Assembly (NCBI RefSeq): GCF_000170795.1
Contig: NZ_ABCM01000015.1
Coordinates: forward strand, 81,031 to 145,030
Source: Pedobacter sp. BAL39
Lineage (GTDB): Bacteria > Bacteroidota > Bacteroidia > Sphingobacteriales > Sphingobacteriaceae
DNA: 64,000 nucleotides
Direction of reading: 5' to 3'
The notes under the pieces are model-generated. The model saw nothing but the letters and a program-made list of their open reading frames with translations, had not been told where the DNA came from and did not search any database. The first letter of the stretch is position 1. Every line of letters starts with the position of its first letter. Shown here in pieces: positions 51,431 to 60,909 of this stretch. Position numbers and translations under genes: made by a program.

Positions 51431-52775
51431 CGCTGCTGGAATATACTTTTTCAGGATAAATTGCGGTTGTGGGGACCCTGATGTGGAAGGTGGTGCCTGC
51501 ATTTTCCTCGCTTTCCATGTCAATCTGCCAGCCATGATGCTCAATCATCTGTTTAGAGATGTGAAGTCCGAGACCCATGGATTTCTCCCCCTGGAGACCG
51601 GGCCTGCCGGCTTTGGAGAATTGGTCGAACAGCAACTCCTGCAGGCCTTTGGGGATGCCGATCCCAAAATCCTTCACGCTGATGGTACAGCCTGTATGGT
51701 CATGGACCATTTCTACGACGATGGGTGTTTCCGCTGCGGAGAACTTCAGTCCGTTTCCGATCAGGTTGTCCATTACCCTTGTGAATTTGGAAAGGTTGAT
51801 GTCAGTCTCCAGCTGTTGATCATTGGTGATGAACCGGATCTGTCGGGGCTCATCCACGTTGGCCTGCCAGTGTTCAATAATATTTTTCAGACAGTGACTG
51901 AGGTTCAGGCGGTGGGTGACCAGCGGTGCTTTTTGTTCCTGTACGACCTCCAGAAGGTCGTTGATGATGTATTTTGCCTGTCGCGATGCACTCTGGATCA
52001 TCCTTGTTTCTACCTGCTGGTCTGTGCCTTCGGCGAGCATCATGCCGCTGAGTGCCTCGATGTTGTTTAGTGGTGCCCTCAGGTCATGCGCTACAAATCC
52101 AAGGATTTCGCTTTTCTGGCGATTGAGCTCCTGAACATATTCGTTTGTCTCGCTGAACTTCCGCAGCTGTACGTAATGCTGCGACTTAAAATAATACGTG
52201 TATCTCGAGAATGTGTAGAGCACAAAGGCAAGGACTAGGCCGCAGATGATGTTCAGGATCCGGTCGGTGAAGCTATAGGAATATACAACTATCGCGGCAA
52301 TGAAAAGACCCATTACGAAAGATGCAGCAGCAATGGCCTGTCGATTGGTAAGGGCAAAGAAAATACTGACACTCATGATACCTATCAAAAACATCATCAG
52401 CGTATTTTTTGCATTGTGCATGGAAAAAATAAAGCTGATGCTCCAGGTAATGCTCAGAATAAAGATGACGAAGGTAAATGTGAGGATATGGCGACCGGTA
52501 TTTTGTGCGGCGTTTTGCTGATAGCGCCTTCTGCTGAGCAGTATAAAGATCAGGGAGCCGGTAATGTCGATGTAATTCAGGATGTTATATTCGCGTATGT
52601 TCGGCAGTGCTGACAACTGTGTGTCGTAGATGATACCGATAATACGGACGAGGATGGCGATCGTCAGTAAGATGGTGCTCAGGTAAGTGACCTGTCTGAT
52701 GTTGTTGTAACCACTGGCCTCATGAAAGTCCGCGGTATATGGTTCAGGTGTTTTATATTTGAAAAAATGGAGCAA
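51417..52775 (-). CDS. Membrane-bound sensor histidine kinase
   Basis: The 452-aa protein has about six membrane helices (about 30-48, 68-82, 96-117, 125-142, 147-167, 172-190), then a short coiled linker, the HisKA dimerisation domain with His230 in GFVAHDLRAPLNN, and a HATPase domain with VMDNLIGNGLKF (N box), VKDFGIGIPKG (G1) and MGLGLHISKQMIEHHG (G2). No periplasmic sensor domain and no PAS or HAMP was seen. No response-regulator gene is adjacent, so the kinase is an orphan in this window. Confidence 0.93.
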   Translation of the reverse strand: MLHFFKYKTPEPYTADFHEASGYNNIRQVTYLSTILLTIAILVRIIGIIYDTQLSALPNIREYNILNYIDITGSLIFILLSRRRYQQNAAQNTGRHILTFTFVIFILSITWSISFIFSMHNAKNTLMMFLIGIMSVSIFFALTNRQAIAAASFVMGLFIAAIVVYSYSFTDRILNIICGLVLAFVLYTFSRYTYYFKSQHYVQLRKFSETNEYVQELNRQKSEILGFVAHDLRAPLNNIEALSGMMLAEGTDQQVETRMIQSASRQAKYIINDLLEVVQEQKAPLVTHRLNLSHCLKNIIEHWQANVDEPRQIRFITNDQQLETDINLSKFTRVMDNLIGNGLKFSAAETPIVVEMVHDHTGCTISVKDFGIGIPKGLQELLFDQFSKAGRPGLQGEKSMGLGLHISKQMIEHHGWQIDMESEENAGTTFHIRVPTTAIYPEKVYSSSASSD

Positions 52776-52834
52776 GTTCAGGTTTTATAGTTGCTAAATT
52801 AAACAAACGAAATGAAGTTGTCTTAATATTATGT

Positions 52835-52842
52835 TATTTTTG
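52835..52842 (+). promoter_or_regulatory. -7 element for the gtrA-like gene
   Basis: TATTTTTG, a perfect TAnnTTTG, 16 nt upstream of the ATG at 52859. Confidence 0.45.
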
Positions 52843-52858
52843 CCGTTTATAAAATTAT

Positions 52859-53266
52859 ATGATGCCACTAGCAGCCATACAGTTTGATGCCGATTTTTTT
52901 CTGAAGCTGCTGAAGTTCGGCATCGTAGGTTTCGCCGGACTGATTGTCGATTTCAGCGTGACTTACCTCTGCAAGGAAAAGCTGAAAATCCACAAGTATG
53001 TGGCCAGCTCCATGGGGTTTACAGTCGCCACGGGTACCAACTATCTGATGAACCGGCTGTGGACCTTTAACCAGCATGACCCGGCGAGCATGATCCAGTT
53101 CAGCAAATATTTTGTGATCTGTCTGGTAGGCCTGGCGCTGAGCAATGCCCTGATCTACCTGCTCAACGATAGGCTGAAGTGGAACTTTTACCTGGCCAAA
53201 GCCTGTGCCATTGTCATCGTTTCTTTGTGGAACTTTTTTGCAAATTATCTATATACCTTCTCTTAG
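52859..53266 (+). CDS. GtrA family membrane protein
   Basis: The 135-aa protein has four membrane helices and the GtrA opening FLKLLKFGIVGFAGLIVDFSVTYL, with TNYLMNRLWTF in the middle and SLWNFFANYLYTF at the end. GtrA proteins are thought to move lipid-linked sugars across the inner membrane. The start is ATG 52859 or 52862. The next gene, a GT39-type glycosyltransferase that would use lipid-linked sugar, begins 12 bp downstream, which supports a joint glycan-transfer role. Confidence 0.92.
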   Translation: MMPLAAIQFDADFFLKLLKFGIVGFAGLIVDFSVTYLCKEKLKIHKYVASSMGFTVATGTNYLMNRLWTFNQHDPASMIQFSKYFVICLVGLALSNALIYLLNDRLKWNFYLAKACAIVIVSLWNFFANYLYTFS

Positions 53267-53278
53267 TTAACCTTCAGG

Positions 53279-54982
53279 ATGCAGCAAACCAATAAGCGTG
53301 AAGCGCAAGGCATTTTTATATTCTTAGGACTCTGGGCGCTGATCAATGTGATCCAGGCCAGCTTTGTGGAAGTCCATGCCGATGAAGCCTACTACTGGAT
53401 GTACGCAAAGTTCCTCGACTGGGGTTATTTTGACCATCCGCCGATGGTGGCATTGTTCATCAGGATCGGGGATCTGCTGATGCACAATACCTTGGGTATG
53501 CGCCTGCTGACGGTCGTCAGCAGTACCCTTTCGATTTATGTGCTCTGGAAAATACTGAGCAGTTATGCCCGGAATGTAAAGCTGTTTGTGTTGTTGTTCC
53601 TGTCCGTGGTGCTGTTTCACGTATATGGTTTCATCACCACACCCGATGCACCATTGTTTTTTTTCGCGGTACTCTTCTTTTATGTATACCAAAGGTATGT
53701 TGCTGAGGATAAGCTGAAATGGTCGGTATTGCTGGCCCTGGTGATTGCCTGTCTCCTGTATAGCAAGTACCATGGCATCCTGATCCTGTTTTTTACGATT
53801 CTATCCAACCTGAAGCTGTTGAAAAGACCAAGTTTCTGGGGGATTGTGGTCTTGTCCTGCCTGCTGTTTCTGCCACACATTTGGTGGCAGGTACAACATG
53901 GGTATCCATCTTTTTACTATCATTTTATTGACCGGTCCGCTGCTTTTTACAAGTTCAGCTTTACCTCTGAATACCTGTTGGCACAGCTTGCATTGGCTGG
54001 CCCGTTGGTGGGCTGGTTCCTTTACCGCTCTGCCACACTGCTGAAGACAAAAGATCCTTTTCTAAATGCCGTACGCGTCAACTTCTTCGGGATTTTTATC
54101 TTTTTCCTGCTGAGCACCTTCAAGGGCAGGGTAGAAGCACATTGGACACTGCCGGGGATGTTGTGCATGTTTATGCTGTCCTACATTTACCTTGCTTCAG
54201 GCCCGTTGCCAAGGTGGTTCAGCAGACTGGCGATAATCAACATTGCCCTTGTTGCCCTGGTACGCATCGCATTGATCATTCCCATTGCTCCGCTGATGAA
54301 AGTGAAGGTGGTTGCTTATTATTTCGGTAACAGAGAATGGGCGAAGGTCATTCAGGAGAAAGCCGCGGGGCATCCTGTGATCTTTGAGAACTCTTTCCAG
54401 GAACCTTCACGTTACAATTATTACACAAACACCACGGAGGGCTTCGGTTATGATTCCCGTTATTACCGCAAAAACCAATACGACATCTGGCCGCTAGAGG
54501 CCCGCCTGCATGGCAAAACGGCTTACTACCTGAGGTCTTATACTCATGATGATCCGACACAGGATACGCTGACTACCGCTAAGGGTGTTTATTATGGACG
54601 AAAAGTAGCCAATGTTAGAATGTACCAGCAGGTAATGATCCGTCCCCTGGAGCTGCCATCGGTATTTGACAGAGGTACAACGCAGCAGTTGAAGCTGGAA
54701 ATCAGCAATCCTTATGCGGAAACGATCTACCTCGGTAATGAGGGAGAAGCATGGCCTTGCGAAATGGAATATGCATTTAAAACAGGGGAAAAACCTCTGG
54801 ATTTTAAATCGGTAATGGTCGATATGAGTAAAGTGCGCATACCCGCAGGGAAATCGGTGCTGGTAGATGCTTCCATCACCATGCCTGACACTGCCGGAAA
54901 GTATAAGTTGATTTTCTCTTTGAGAACAGCTCCGTTTGCGGGCAGCAGGAACAGCGGAATGATCAGCCTGGAGTTGAAATAA
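53279..54982 (+). CDS. GT39/ArnT-type membrane glycosyltransferase
   Basis: The 567-aa protein has about ten membrane helices in the first 350 residues and a periplasmic C-terminal domain of about 230 residues. The first periplasmic loop has the GT-C acidic motif VHADEAYYWMYAKFLDWGYFDHPP, as in PMT/ArnT-type enzymes that take sugar from polyprenyl phosphate. The acceptor (protein, lipid A or glycan) cannot be predicted. The C-terminal domain (MVDMSKVRIPAGKSVLVDASI) looks beta-sandwich-like. It is cotranscribed with the gtrA-like gene. Confidence 0.9.
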   Translation: MQQTNKREAQGIFIFLGLWALINVIQASFVEVHADEAYYWMYAKFLDWGYFDHPPMVALFIRIGDLLMHNTLGMRLLTVVSSTLSIYVLWKILSSYARNVKLFVLLFLSVVLFHVYGFITTPDAPLFFFAVLFFYVYQRYVAEDKLKWSVLLALVIACLLYSKYHGILILFFTILSNLKLLKRPSFWGIVVLSCLLFLPHIWWQVQHGYPSFYYHFIDRSAAFYKFSFTSEYLLAQLALAGPLVGWFLYRSATLLKTKDPFLNAVRVNFFGIFIFFLLSTFKGRVEAHWTLPGMLCMFMLSYIYLASGPLPRWFSRLAIINIALVALVRIALIIPIAPLMKVKVVAYYFGNREWAKVIQEKAAGHPVIFENSFQEPSRYNYYTNTTEGFGYDSRYYRKNQYDIWPLEARLHGKTAYYLRSYTHDDPTQDTLTTAKGVYYGRKVANVRMYQQVMIRPLELPSVFDRGTTQQLKLEISNPYAETIYLGNEGEAWPCEMEYAFKTGEKPLDFKSVMVDMSKVRIPAGKSVLVDASITMPDTAGKYKLIFSLRTAPFAGSRNSGMISLELK

Positions 54983-54988
54983 CGGAAG

Positions 54989-55072
54989 GGTTCTTATCCT
55001 GGGGTGCATCTCTACGGGCAGATCACTATGTTGATGATGCACAGGACGACAGACAAGCCAAGGATAAGAACC
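54989..55072. terminator. Long two-tier hairpin between convergent genes
   Basis: Outer 12-bp perfect stem (54989-55000 with 55061-55072, GGTTCTTATCCT) and inner 7-bp stem (GTGCATC 55004-55010 with GATGCAC 55036-55042). Probable bidirectional terminator, unusually long for that. Confidence 0.6.
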
Positions 55073-55095
55073 GCAATTAATTCTTTGTAGTATTA

Positions 55096-55392
55096 TTAGT
55101 TGGCGTCATAGATGATCACCTTTTCAAACAATCCACGGAACTCGTCGAGGAAAGCTTTGTGCAGGTCGTGCACCTGATAAACATCATGTCCTTCCATGCC
55201 CTCAAAAAACAGGACAAGCGAGAACGTATAAGTGGTGTCTACTACGGCGCGCTCAATCGGTGCAGGGGTACCCACATGGAAATGTTTTACGGTTTCAATG
55301 TTCTGAAGTGATTCCAGGCCTTTCCTGAAAGCGCTTTGTTGCTCTTCGGTGGTATCGGCTTTTAACCAGAATAATACGTGATGTGCTAGCAT
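55096..55392 (-). CDS. Dabb (stress-responsive A/B barrel) protein
   Basis: A 98-aa ferredoxin-like dimeric barrel protein: opening MLAHHVLFWLKADTTEEQ, KHFHVGTPA and TFSLVLFFEGMEGHDVYQVHDLHKAFL are Dabb motifs. No signal peptide. The function of such small proteins is generally unknown. Single gene. Confidence 0.9.
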   Translation of the reverse strand: MLAHHVLFWLKADTTEEQQSAFRKGLESLQNIETVKHFHVGTPAPIERAVVDTTYTFSLVLFFEGMEGHDVYQVHDLHKAFLDEFRGLFEKVIIYDAN

Positions 55393-55545
55393 AATGTTGT
55401 TTTTTTTCCAAAGATAGTCATGAAAGCCATTCCGCGAAGTGTCATTTTTTTATGGGAAAGGAATAAAATATTAAGCGTTATTTTTACGTTTAACATTTTC
55501 TTTCTAGTTTAGGTGAAAATAACCAAATCAAATATAAATTTCATA

Positions 55546-56694
55546 ATGAAAATCGAAGATTTAAAGACAAGGTATAACAGTGTGTTTGGTGGTGAGGCTT
55601 TATGGGTAAGGTCTCCGGGAAGGATTAACATCATCGGTGAGCACACGGATTACAACGGCGGATTTGTCTTGCCTGCCGCGATTAACAAAGCCATTTACAT
55701 CGGTATCTCCAAACGCGAGGACGAGGAAGTCCACCTGTACGCCGAAGACTTTAAAGAAAAACATACGGTGGCGCTGTCTGCATTGGCACCATCAGAAAAA
55801 TCATGGCCCAACTACATCCTTGGGGTGGCCGACCAGCTGCTGAAGAGCGGTTATAAAATCGGAGGGTTTAACCTGTATATTGATGGCGATGTGCCCCTGG
55901 GTGCGGGACTGTCCTCATCTGCTGCGGTGGAATGTGCTACCGGTTATGCGCTGGATCAGCTTTTTAACCTGAAGCTGACACAGGAGACCATTGCCCTCGT
56001 GGCGCAGAAAGCTGAGCATACCTTTGCAGGGGTGATGTGCGGCATTATGGACCAGTTTGCCTCTGTTTTTGGTAAACAGGACCATGTGATCAAGCTGGAC
56101 TGCCGTTCCCTGGATTACGAATACGTACCGTTGAAGCTCGATGGTTATAAACTGGTACTACTGAATACCAATGTCAAACATGCTTTGTCGTCTTCGGCAT
56201 ACAACACCAGAAGGTCGCAGTGTGAGCAAGGGGTGGCCTGGATCACCGCACATCATCCTGAGGTAACCAGCCTGCGGGATGCTACGGTGTCCATGCTGGA
56301 CAAATATGTGAAGGAAAAAGATGAAGAGGTGTACATCAAATGCAGGTTTGTGATCGATGAGATTGAGCGCTTGCTGGTGGCTTGTGACCACCTTAAAAAA
56401 GGGGACCTGGCAGCACTGGGACAGAAGATGTACGAGACCCATGAAGGGCTCAGCGAGGCCTATGAGGTGAGCTGTAAAGAGCTGGATTTCCTGGTAGCAG
56501 AGGTACGCAACTATCCGCAGGTACTGGGTGCACGCATGATGGGCGGAGGTTTCGGCGGATGCACGATCAACATCGTAAAAGATGAATTTATTGATGAACT
56601 TATTGAGAAAATCAGTGTTTCTTATGAGCAGGAATGTGGTCTTGCCCTATCCGCATACATTGTAGAAACGGCAGACGGCACTGGAAAGATCTAA
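55546..56694 (+). CDS. galK: Galactokinase
   Basis: The ATG at 55546 (MKIEDLKTRYNSVFG) is chosen; a start at 55513 would add 11 residues without homology. The 382-aa GHMP kinase has SPGRINIIGEHTDYNGG (galactokinase signature, about 24-40), PLGAGLSSSAAVE (ATP-binding) and MMGGGFGGCTINIV near the C-terminus. It phosphorylates galactose to galactose 1-phosphate. The downstream aldose 1-epimerase fits the Leloir pathway; galT and galE are not in the window. Confidence 0.95.
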   Translation: MKIEDLKTRYNSVFGGEALWVRSPGRINIIGEHTDYNGGFVLPAAINKAIYIGISKREDEEVHLYAEDFKEKHTVALSALAPSEKSWPNYILGVADQLLKSGYKIGGFNLYIDGDVPLGAGLSSSAAVECATGYALDQLFNLKLTQETIALVAQKAEHTFAGVMCGIMDQFASVFGKQDHVIKLDCRSLDYEYVPLKLDGYKLVLLNTNVKHALSSSAYNTRRSQCEQGVAWITAHHPEVTSLRDATVSMLDKYVKEKDEEVYIKCRFVIDEIERLLVACDHLKKGDLAALGQKMYETHEGLSEAYEVSCKELDFLVAEVRNYPQVLGARMMGGGFGGCTINIVKDEFIDELIEKISVSYEQECGLALSAYIVETADGTGKI

Positions 56695-56724
56695 TAATCA
56701 CTTAACCAATTTAAATAAACCAGT

Positions 56725-57897
56725 ATGAAATTAAAATCTCTAGGTAGTCTTGTGGTGATGGCAGGTCTTGCCTTCACGGCATGTACCTCTGAAAAGAAAG
56801 GCTCCGCCACGGGTGATAGCCTGAACCAGGACTCTGCCCAGGTGGCAACACTCTCAGACAGTGCATTCAGCAGCACCATCGATGGCAAAAAAACGGGGTT
56901 GTATACCTTGAAAAATGCTAAAAATGCAGAAGCTAAATTCACCAATTACGGTGGCAGGCTGGTGAGCCTCACGGTACCAGGCAAAGATGGCAACATGGTA
57001 GACGTCGTCACCGGCTTTGGCAGTGTAGCAGATTACGAAAAAGCAACCGAGCCTTATTTTGGAGCAACGATCGGCCGCTTCGGAAACCGCATCGCCAAGG
57101 GTAAGTTCAGTCTGGATGGCAAACAATACACCTTGTATACCAACAACGGCGCAAATACACTGCATGGTGGAAAAAAAGGATATCAATACGTCGTTTGGGA
57201 TGCCAAACAGCCAAATGAGCATACGGTCGAGTTTACCTACCTGTCGAAAGACATGGAAGAAGGATTCCCGGGCAACCTTTCTGTAAAGGTGACTTACACG
57301 CTGACTGACGACAATGAACTGAAGATGGACTACGAGGCCACTACAGATAAAAATACTGTAGTCAACTTAACGAACCATGCTTTCTTTAACCTGAATGGTG
57401 AGGGCAGTGGTACCATCCTGGGGCATGAGGTACAGATCTATGCGGATGAGTATACCCCTGTGGACACTGGTCTGATCCCTACGGGTAAGCTGGTAAAGGT
57501 GGCAGGTACGCCTTTTGATTTTACAAAATCGACCACCATTGGTGCCCGTATTGAAGAGAAAAATGACCAGCTGAGTGCGGGTAAAGGATACGACCATAAC
57601 TATGTACTCAACAAAACAGCCGGAATGGGCATGTACCATGCTGCAACAGTGAAAGGTGATAAATCAGGCGTAGTGATGGACGTGTATACGCAGGAGCCAG
57701 GGTTACAGTTTTACAGCGGTAACTTCATGCAGAGTAAAAACACTTTTAAAGGCGGTAGCAAAGATGATTTCAGGACTGCCTTTGCAATGGAAACACAGCA
57801 TTTTCCAGATTCACCAAACCAGCCTCAGTTCCCTACAACAGTACTTAAGCCAGGTGCAGTTTATAAAACCAGCTCGATTTATAAGTTCTCGAATTAG
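56725..57897 (+). CDS. Aldose 1-epimerase (galactose mutarotase) lipoprotein
   Basis: The 390-aa protein begins with a lipoprotein signal (GLAFTAC, Cys20) and a Ser-rich linker to about residue 50. The mutarotase fold follows with GRFGNRIAKGKF, NTLHGGKKGYQYVVWD (His near 145), VNLTNHAFFNLNGEG (catalytic His near 215) and AMETQHFPDSPNQPQFP (catalytic Glu near 353). It interconverts alpha and beta sugar anomers outside the inner membrane, so it probably prepares sugar for uptake. It lies 30 bp after galK in an operon. Confidence 0.93.
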   Translation: MKLKSLGSLVVMAGLAFTACTSEKKGSATGDSLNQDSAQVATLSDSAFSSTIDGKKTGLYTLKNAKNAEAKFTNYGGRLVSLTVPGKDGNMVDVVTGFGSVADYEKATEPYFGATIGRFGNRIAKGKFSLDGKQYTLYTNNGANTLHGGKKGYQYVVWDAKQPNEHTVEFTYLSKDMEEGFPGNLSVKVTYTLTDDNELKMDYEATTDKNTVVNLTNHAFFNLNGEGSGTILGHEVQIYADEYTPVDTGLIPTGKLVKVAGTPFDFTKSTTIGARIEEKNDQLSAGKGYDHNYVLNKTAGMGMYHAATVKGDKSGVVMDVYTQEPGLQFYSGNFMQSKNTFKGGSKDDFRTAFAMETQHFPDSPNQPQFPTTVLKPGAVYKTSSIYKFSN

Positions 57898-57920
57898 ATT
57901 CATATTCAGGTAATATACAG

Positions 57921-57953
57921 CCCTCGGGAAGTCATGCACTTTTCGAGGGTTTT
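57921..57953 (+). terminator. Intrinsic terminator after the gal operon
   Basis: 6-bp stem CCCTCG with CGAGGG, 17-nt loop, four T residues. Confidence 0.65.
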
Positions 57954-57996
57954 CTATGTCTGCTGAAATTTGGTCTGCTGAGGTCCCTTTACTGGA

Positions 57997-58836
57997 TCAC
58001 GAAGAAAAGTTAAAACGTTCCGGGATATGGTAGCCTTTTGTGTAAGGAACGATGACTTCATCTACTTTTTCGCCTCCTTTGCTGAGGCAGTTGTATTTCT
58101 CAATTTTAAGGTCATATACCGCTTTGCCATTCCTGATGAAATGGTATTTGTTCGAATCACATTCCGTGTACGCAAAATCGTCGCCGGCACCGCTGCCATA
58201 GTTGTGCATGGTGCTGATGCTGCATAGGCGTTTCAGCTTTTCATTTTCGAAGTTGATGAGGGAATGGTGGTAGTTGCCACCCATATGCTCCTGTCCGCCC
58301 TCGAGCACAATGGCCAATGAATGATCGCCAGTACGGACGAGCGTGCTGAAGTTACCCGGATGCCCATACATTCCGCCGCCACCCGCTTGCAGCATGAAAT
58401 CCGTCATGGTCCATTTGTCTTTTTCTTTTTTGAAGATGAAGATATCACACCAGCCATACGAGGCACCATAAAAGGGGCCTCTGTTCTCGGCAACCGCAAC
58501 AGCATACCTGTTTTTGTTGGTGGAAAAGAAGCTGAGGTCTTTGAATGTCCTTTCCACGGTGTCTTCTGGCATATCAGGGTCTATCTTGATGCGGAGCGTA
58601 TCGTAAACGACTCTGCTGAGCATCCTAACCTGCCTGAGGTTGAAGTCTGGCGGTGGTTCTTCCTGCAGGTTCCATAGCTCAGGTGTGGTTGCACTGGTAT
58701 CCACTTTTTTTAAGGCCTTGCGACTGCTGTCGGCTGTAGTTTCGCGTTGTTGTCTGGTAGCTGACGACTGATGGCATCCGTAATAGCCAAAGCCTGCCAA
58801 TATCAGCATCCCAAAATAAGTCCATTTTTTGATCAT
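57997..58836 (-). CDS. Unrecognised lipoprotein
   Basis: I do not recognise a family. The 279-aa protein has a lipoprotein signal (MIKKWTYFGMLILAGFGYYGC, Cys21), a charged linker to about 60, and a globular domain with several Gly/Trp/Tyr-rich strands (NRGPFYGASYGWCDIFIFKKEKDKW, HMGGNYHHSLINFENEK, YGSGAGDDFAYTECD). Paired Cys (GWCD, TECD) might form a disulfide. Periplasmic or outer-membrane location expected. No link to neighbours is apparent. Confidence 0.75.
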   Translation of the reverse strand: MIKKWTYFGMLILAGFGYYGCHQSSATRQQRETTADSSRKALKKVDTSATTPELWNLQEEPPPDFNLRQVRMLSRVVYDTLRIKIDPDMPEDTVERTFKDLSFFSTNKNRYAVAVAENRGPFYGASYGWCDIFIFKKEKDKWTMTDFMLQAGGGGMYGHPGNFSTLVRTGDHSLAIVLEGGQEHMGGNYHHSLINFENEKLKRLCSISTMHNYGSGAGDDFAYTECDSNKYHFIRNGKAVYDLKIEKYNCLSKGGEKVDEVIVPYTKGYHIPERFNFSS

Positions 58837-58914
58837 ATCTGTTCGGTTATCCTGACGATGATGATGCTAAAGTAAGGCCTCCGCATCTGAAAAAAAAAGA
58901 GGCTTACAATCCGT

Positions 58915-60906
58915 TTACGGCTGGCTTATATTCGTGTTGCTGGGTTTAGTATTCGTAATGGGGATGGTGATGAGCACTGTTGTGCCCTTTTGCGGTTCGC
59001 TGCTGATGAGGATTCCTGAAGGTTGTCCGCTCTCTCTTGATAAAATTTCCAGTCGCTCTTTACTGATGGCAGTCGACAAAGACTTGTGTTTCGCATTGCC
59101 AATTGTGTTAGAGATGCCATTGCCATTGTCTTTGATCTGTACCTTGAGCACCGTCTGTGAGATTTCAAAAGACACCGTGATCATGCCGTCTTTTTTATTG
59201 GGATCGATGCCATGGATGATGGCGTTTTCCACAAATGGCTGCATGAGCATGGGAGGGATGTAGATCAGGTCCAGCTCCTGTTCTTCAGGGACCTGGATGT
59301 CATAATCGAAGGCATTGTCGTAACGCATCTGCTGCAGGCTGAGGTAGTTTTCCAGGGTGCTGATTTCTTCACTGAGGGGCGCCATACTTTCCCTGGAGAG
59401 TTCGAGGCTGCTTCGGAGGAGTCGCCCGAATTGATTGAGGTACTTCAATGTTTTTTCTTTTTCATCAAAACGGACGAAACTCTGTAGTGCGGAGAGTGTG
59501 TTGAAGATGAAGTGCGGCTCCATCTGTGTGCGGAGCAGTCTTTGTTCCAGCTGCGCCCTTTCATGTTGGGCAAGTAATTTGCGTTGCCCCTGGATGTAGT
59601 AGATCAGTGCGGCCGTAACGATGGCCAGCAGGGCAGCGAGGGCAGTGATGGTGAGCCATAAGGTATTGCGCTGCAGGTGGTACTTGGTGAGCGTGACAGT
59701 TTCGTTCAGGTTGCTGATTGATTTGTCTTTTGCCTGCAGCTGATAGATGGTGGCCATCTCTGCTGTGGAACGTGCATTTTCATTTTCGTACAGCGTGCGG
59801 TACTGGATGTTCAGCATCTTCTGCTGCTTCTCGGCGGCGGCATATCTTTTAGAGGCAAATAGATAGTTGACGAGGTTTTGGCGATAGACCAGCAGGATGT
59901 CTTCGTCGGGCTTCTTGTTATAGGTCTTGATGAAGGCTTCGCACTGCTCCAGGCACCTGAAGGCGCTGTCGACCTTCTTTGCTTTTAGTAGCATGCCTGC
60001 ATGGTCGGAATAGCTGATGAACATATTGGTGGTGCGGACGCTGACCGCCTCGATGCCATTTGCCGCTGCATCATCAATGTCCATGCTGAGTCGTTTCTGA
60101 CTATAATACAATGCGGAATCCAACTTTTTGATTTTATCGTAGAAGACCGCTTTACGGTCGTAGATGAAGCGCGCTTTCTCTTCCGTGGGATGTTCCGCCT
60201 GCATAGCATCCATCTTTTTGATATAGAAGTATAGGGAGTCTAAACTTCGGTCAGACTGATAGTAACAATTGGCCATCTGGCTGTAGGCCCTGAAGACCAG
60301 CTTTTCTTCATTGTCCAGTAAGGGCAAAAGGGCCATCGCTGCGCGGTTCATCTTAAAGGCGTTGTCATATTGCCTTAACTTCTGACTGGACTGGCCGGCG
60401 GCGAAGAATAGCGTGACCTTCTGGCGGTTGGTCATCTTCAATGAGGTGTCGGCCATCACCATTTGCGCAGCCTGGTTATAGTAATAATTGGACTGGTTGA
60501 TCTTGTGTTCCTCGTTGGCAATATTGCCGAGCCCCGAGTAGAGCAGGGCCTTGATTTCCTGAAATCCGGTCTGATTTTCCATGAGCGTCCAGGCGATCTC
60601 CATATTGCTTTTTACAGAATCCAGTTTATTTTGACCATAATAAGCACCTGCTAGATTGTAATGCAATCGGGCGCGCAACACGGAGTCGTTCGTGTAGGGC
60701 TTTTCGATGAGTTTTCTTCTCCAGAATGCAGGTTCTTTTTCTATATCTCCAACTTTTTTGATGGAGTCCATGCTCACTTTAAGCTGGTCCAGGGCTTTGC
60801 TACGTTCCGAATCAGTGGTTGTTTTTACGGTTTCCCTACAACCGAAAAGGAGGGTGGACAGGCACAATAAGATCAGGAGAGAGGAAGCTGGAAATCTGGA
60901 TGTCAT
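58915..60906 (-). CDS. LytS-type histidine kinase with TPR region and lipobox-like N-terminus
   Basis: The 663-aa protein starts with a signal ending in LLFGC (Cys23), resembling a lipobox. Residues about 75-400 are helical TPR-like repeats (LHYNLAGAYYGQNKLDSVKSN, LFFAAGQSSQKLRQYDNAFKM). A membrane helix lies at about 415-437, followed by the LytS-type His kinase domain with His465 in QMEPHFIFNTLSALQSF and HATPase motifs (FVENAIIHGID, KDNGNGI). This matches the Bacteroidota YehU/LytS kinases that sense in the periplasm. It lies 3 bp before the LytTR regulator, an evident two-component pair; the regulator ORF follows after it on the minus strand at lower coordinate order reversed, so the kinase is downstream. 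Confidence 0.9.
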   Translation of the reverse strand: MTSRFPASSLLILLCLSTLLFGCRETVKTTTDSERSKALDQLKVSMDSIKKVGDIEKEPAFWRRKLIEKPYTNDSVLRARLHYNLAGAYYGQNKLDSVKSNMEIAWTLMENQTGFQEIKALLYSGLGNIANEEHKINQSNYYYNQAAQMVMADTSLKMTNRQKVTLFFAAGQSSQKLRQYDNAFKMNRAAMALLPLLDNEEKLVFRAYSQMANCYYQSDRSLDSLYFYIKKMDAMQAEHPTEEKARFIYDRKAVFYDKIKKLDSALYYSQKRLSMDIDDAAANGIEAVSVRTTNMFISYSDHAGMLLKAKKVDSAFRCLEQCEAFIKTYNKKPDEDILLVYRQNLVNYLFASKRYAAAEKQQKMLNIQYRTLYENENARSTAEMATIYQLQAKDKSISNLNETVTLTKYHLQRNTLWLTITALAALLAIVTAALIYYIQGQRKLLAQHERAQLEQRLLRTQMEPHFIFNTLSALQSFVRFDEKEKTLKYLNQFGRLLRSSLELSRESMAPLSEEISTLENYLSLQQMRYDNAFDYDIQVPEEQELDLIYIPPMLMQPFVENAIIHGIDPNKKDGMITVSFEISQTVLKVQIKDNGNGISNTIGNAKHKSLSTAISKERLEILSRESGQPSGILISSEPQKGTTVLITIPITNTKPSNTNISQP

Positions 60907-60909
60907 GGT

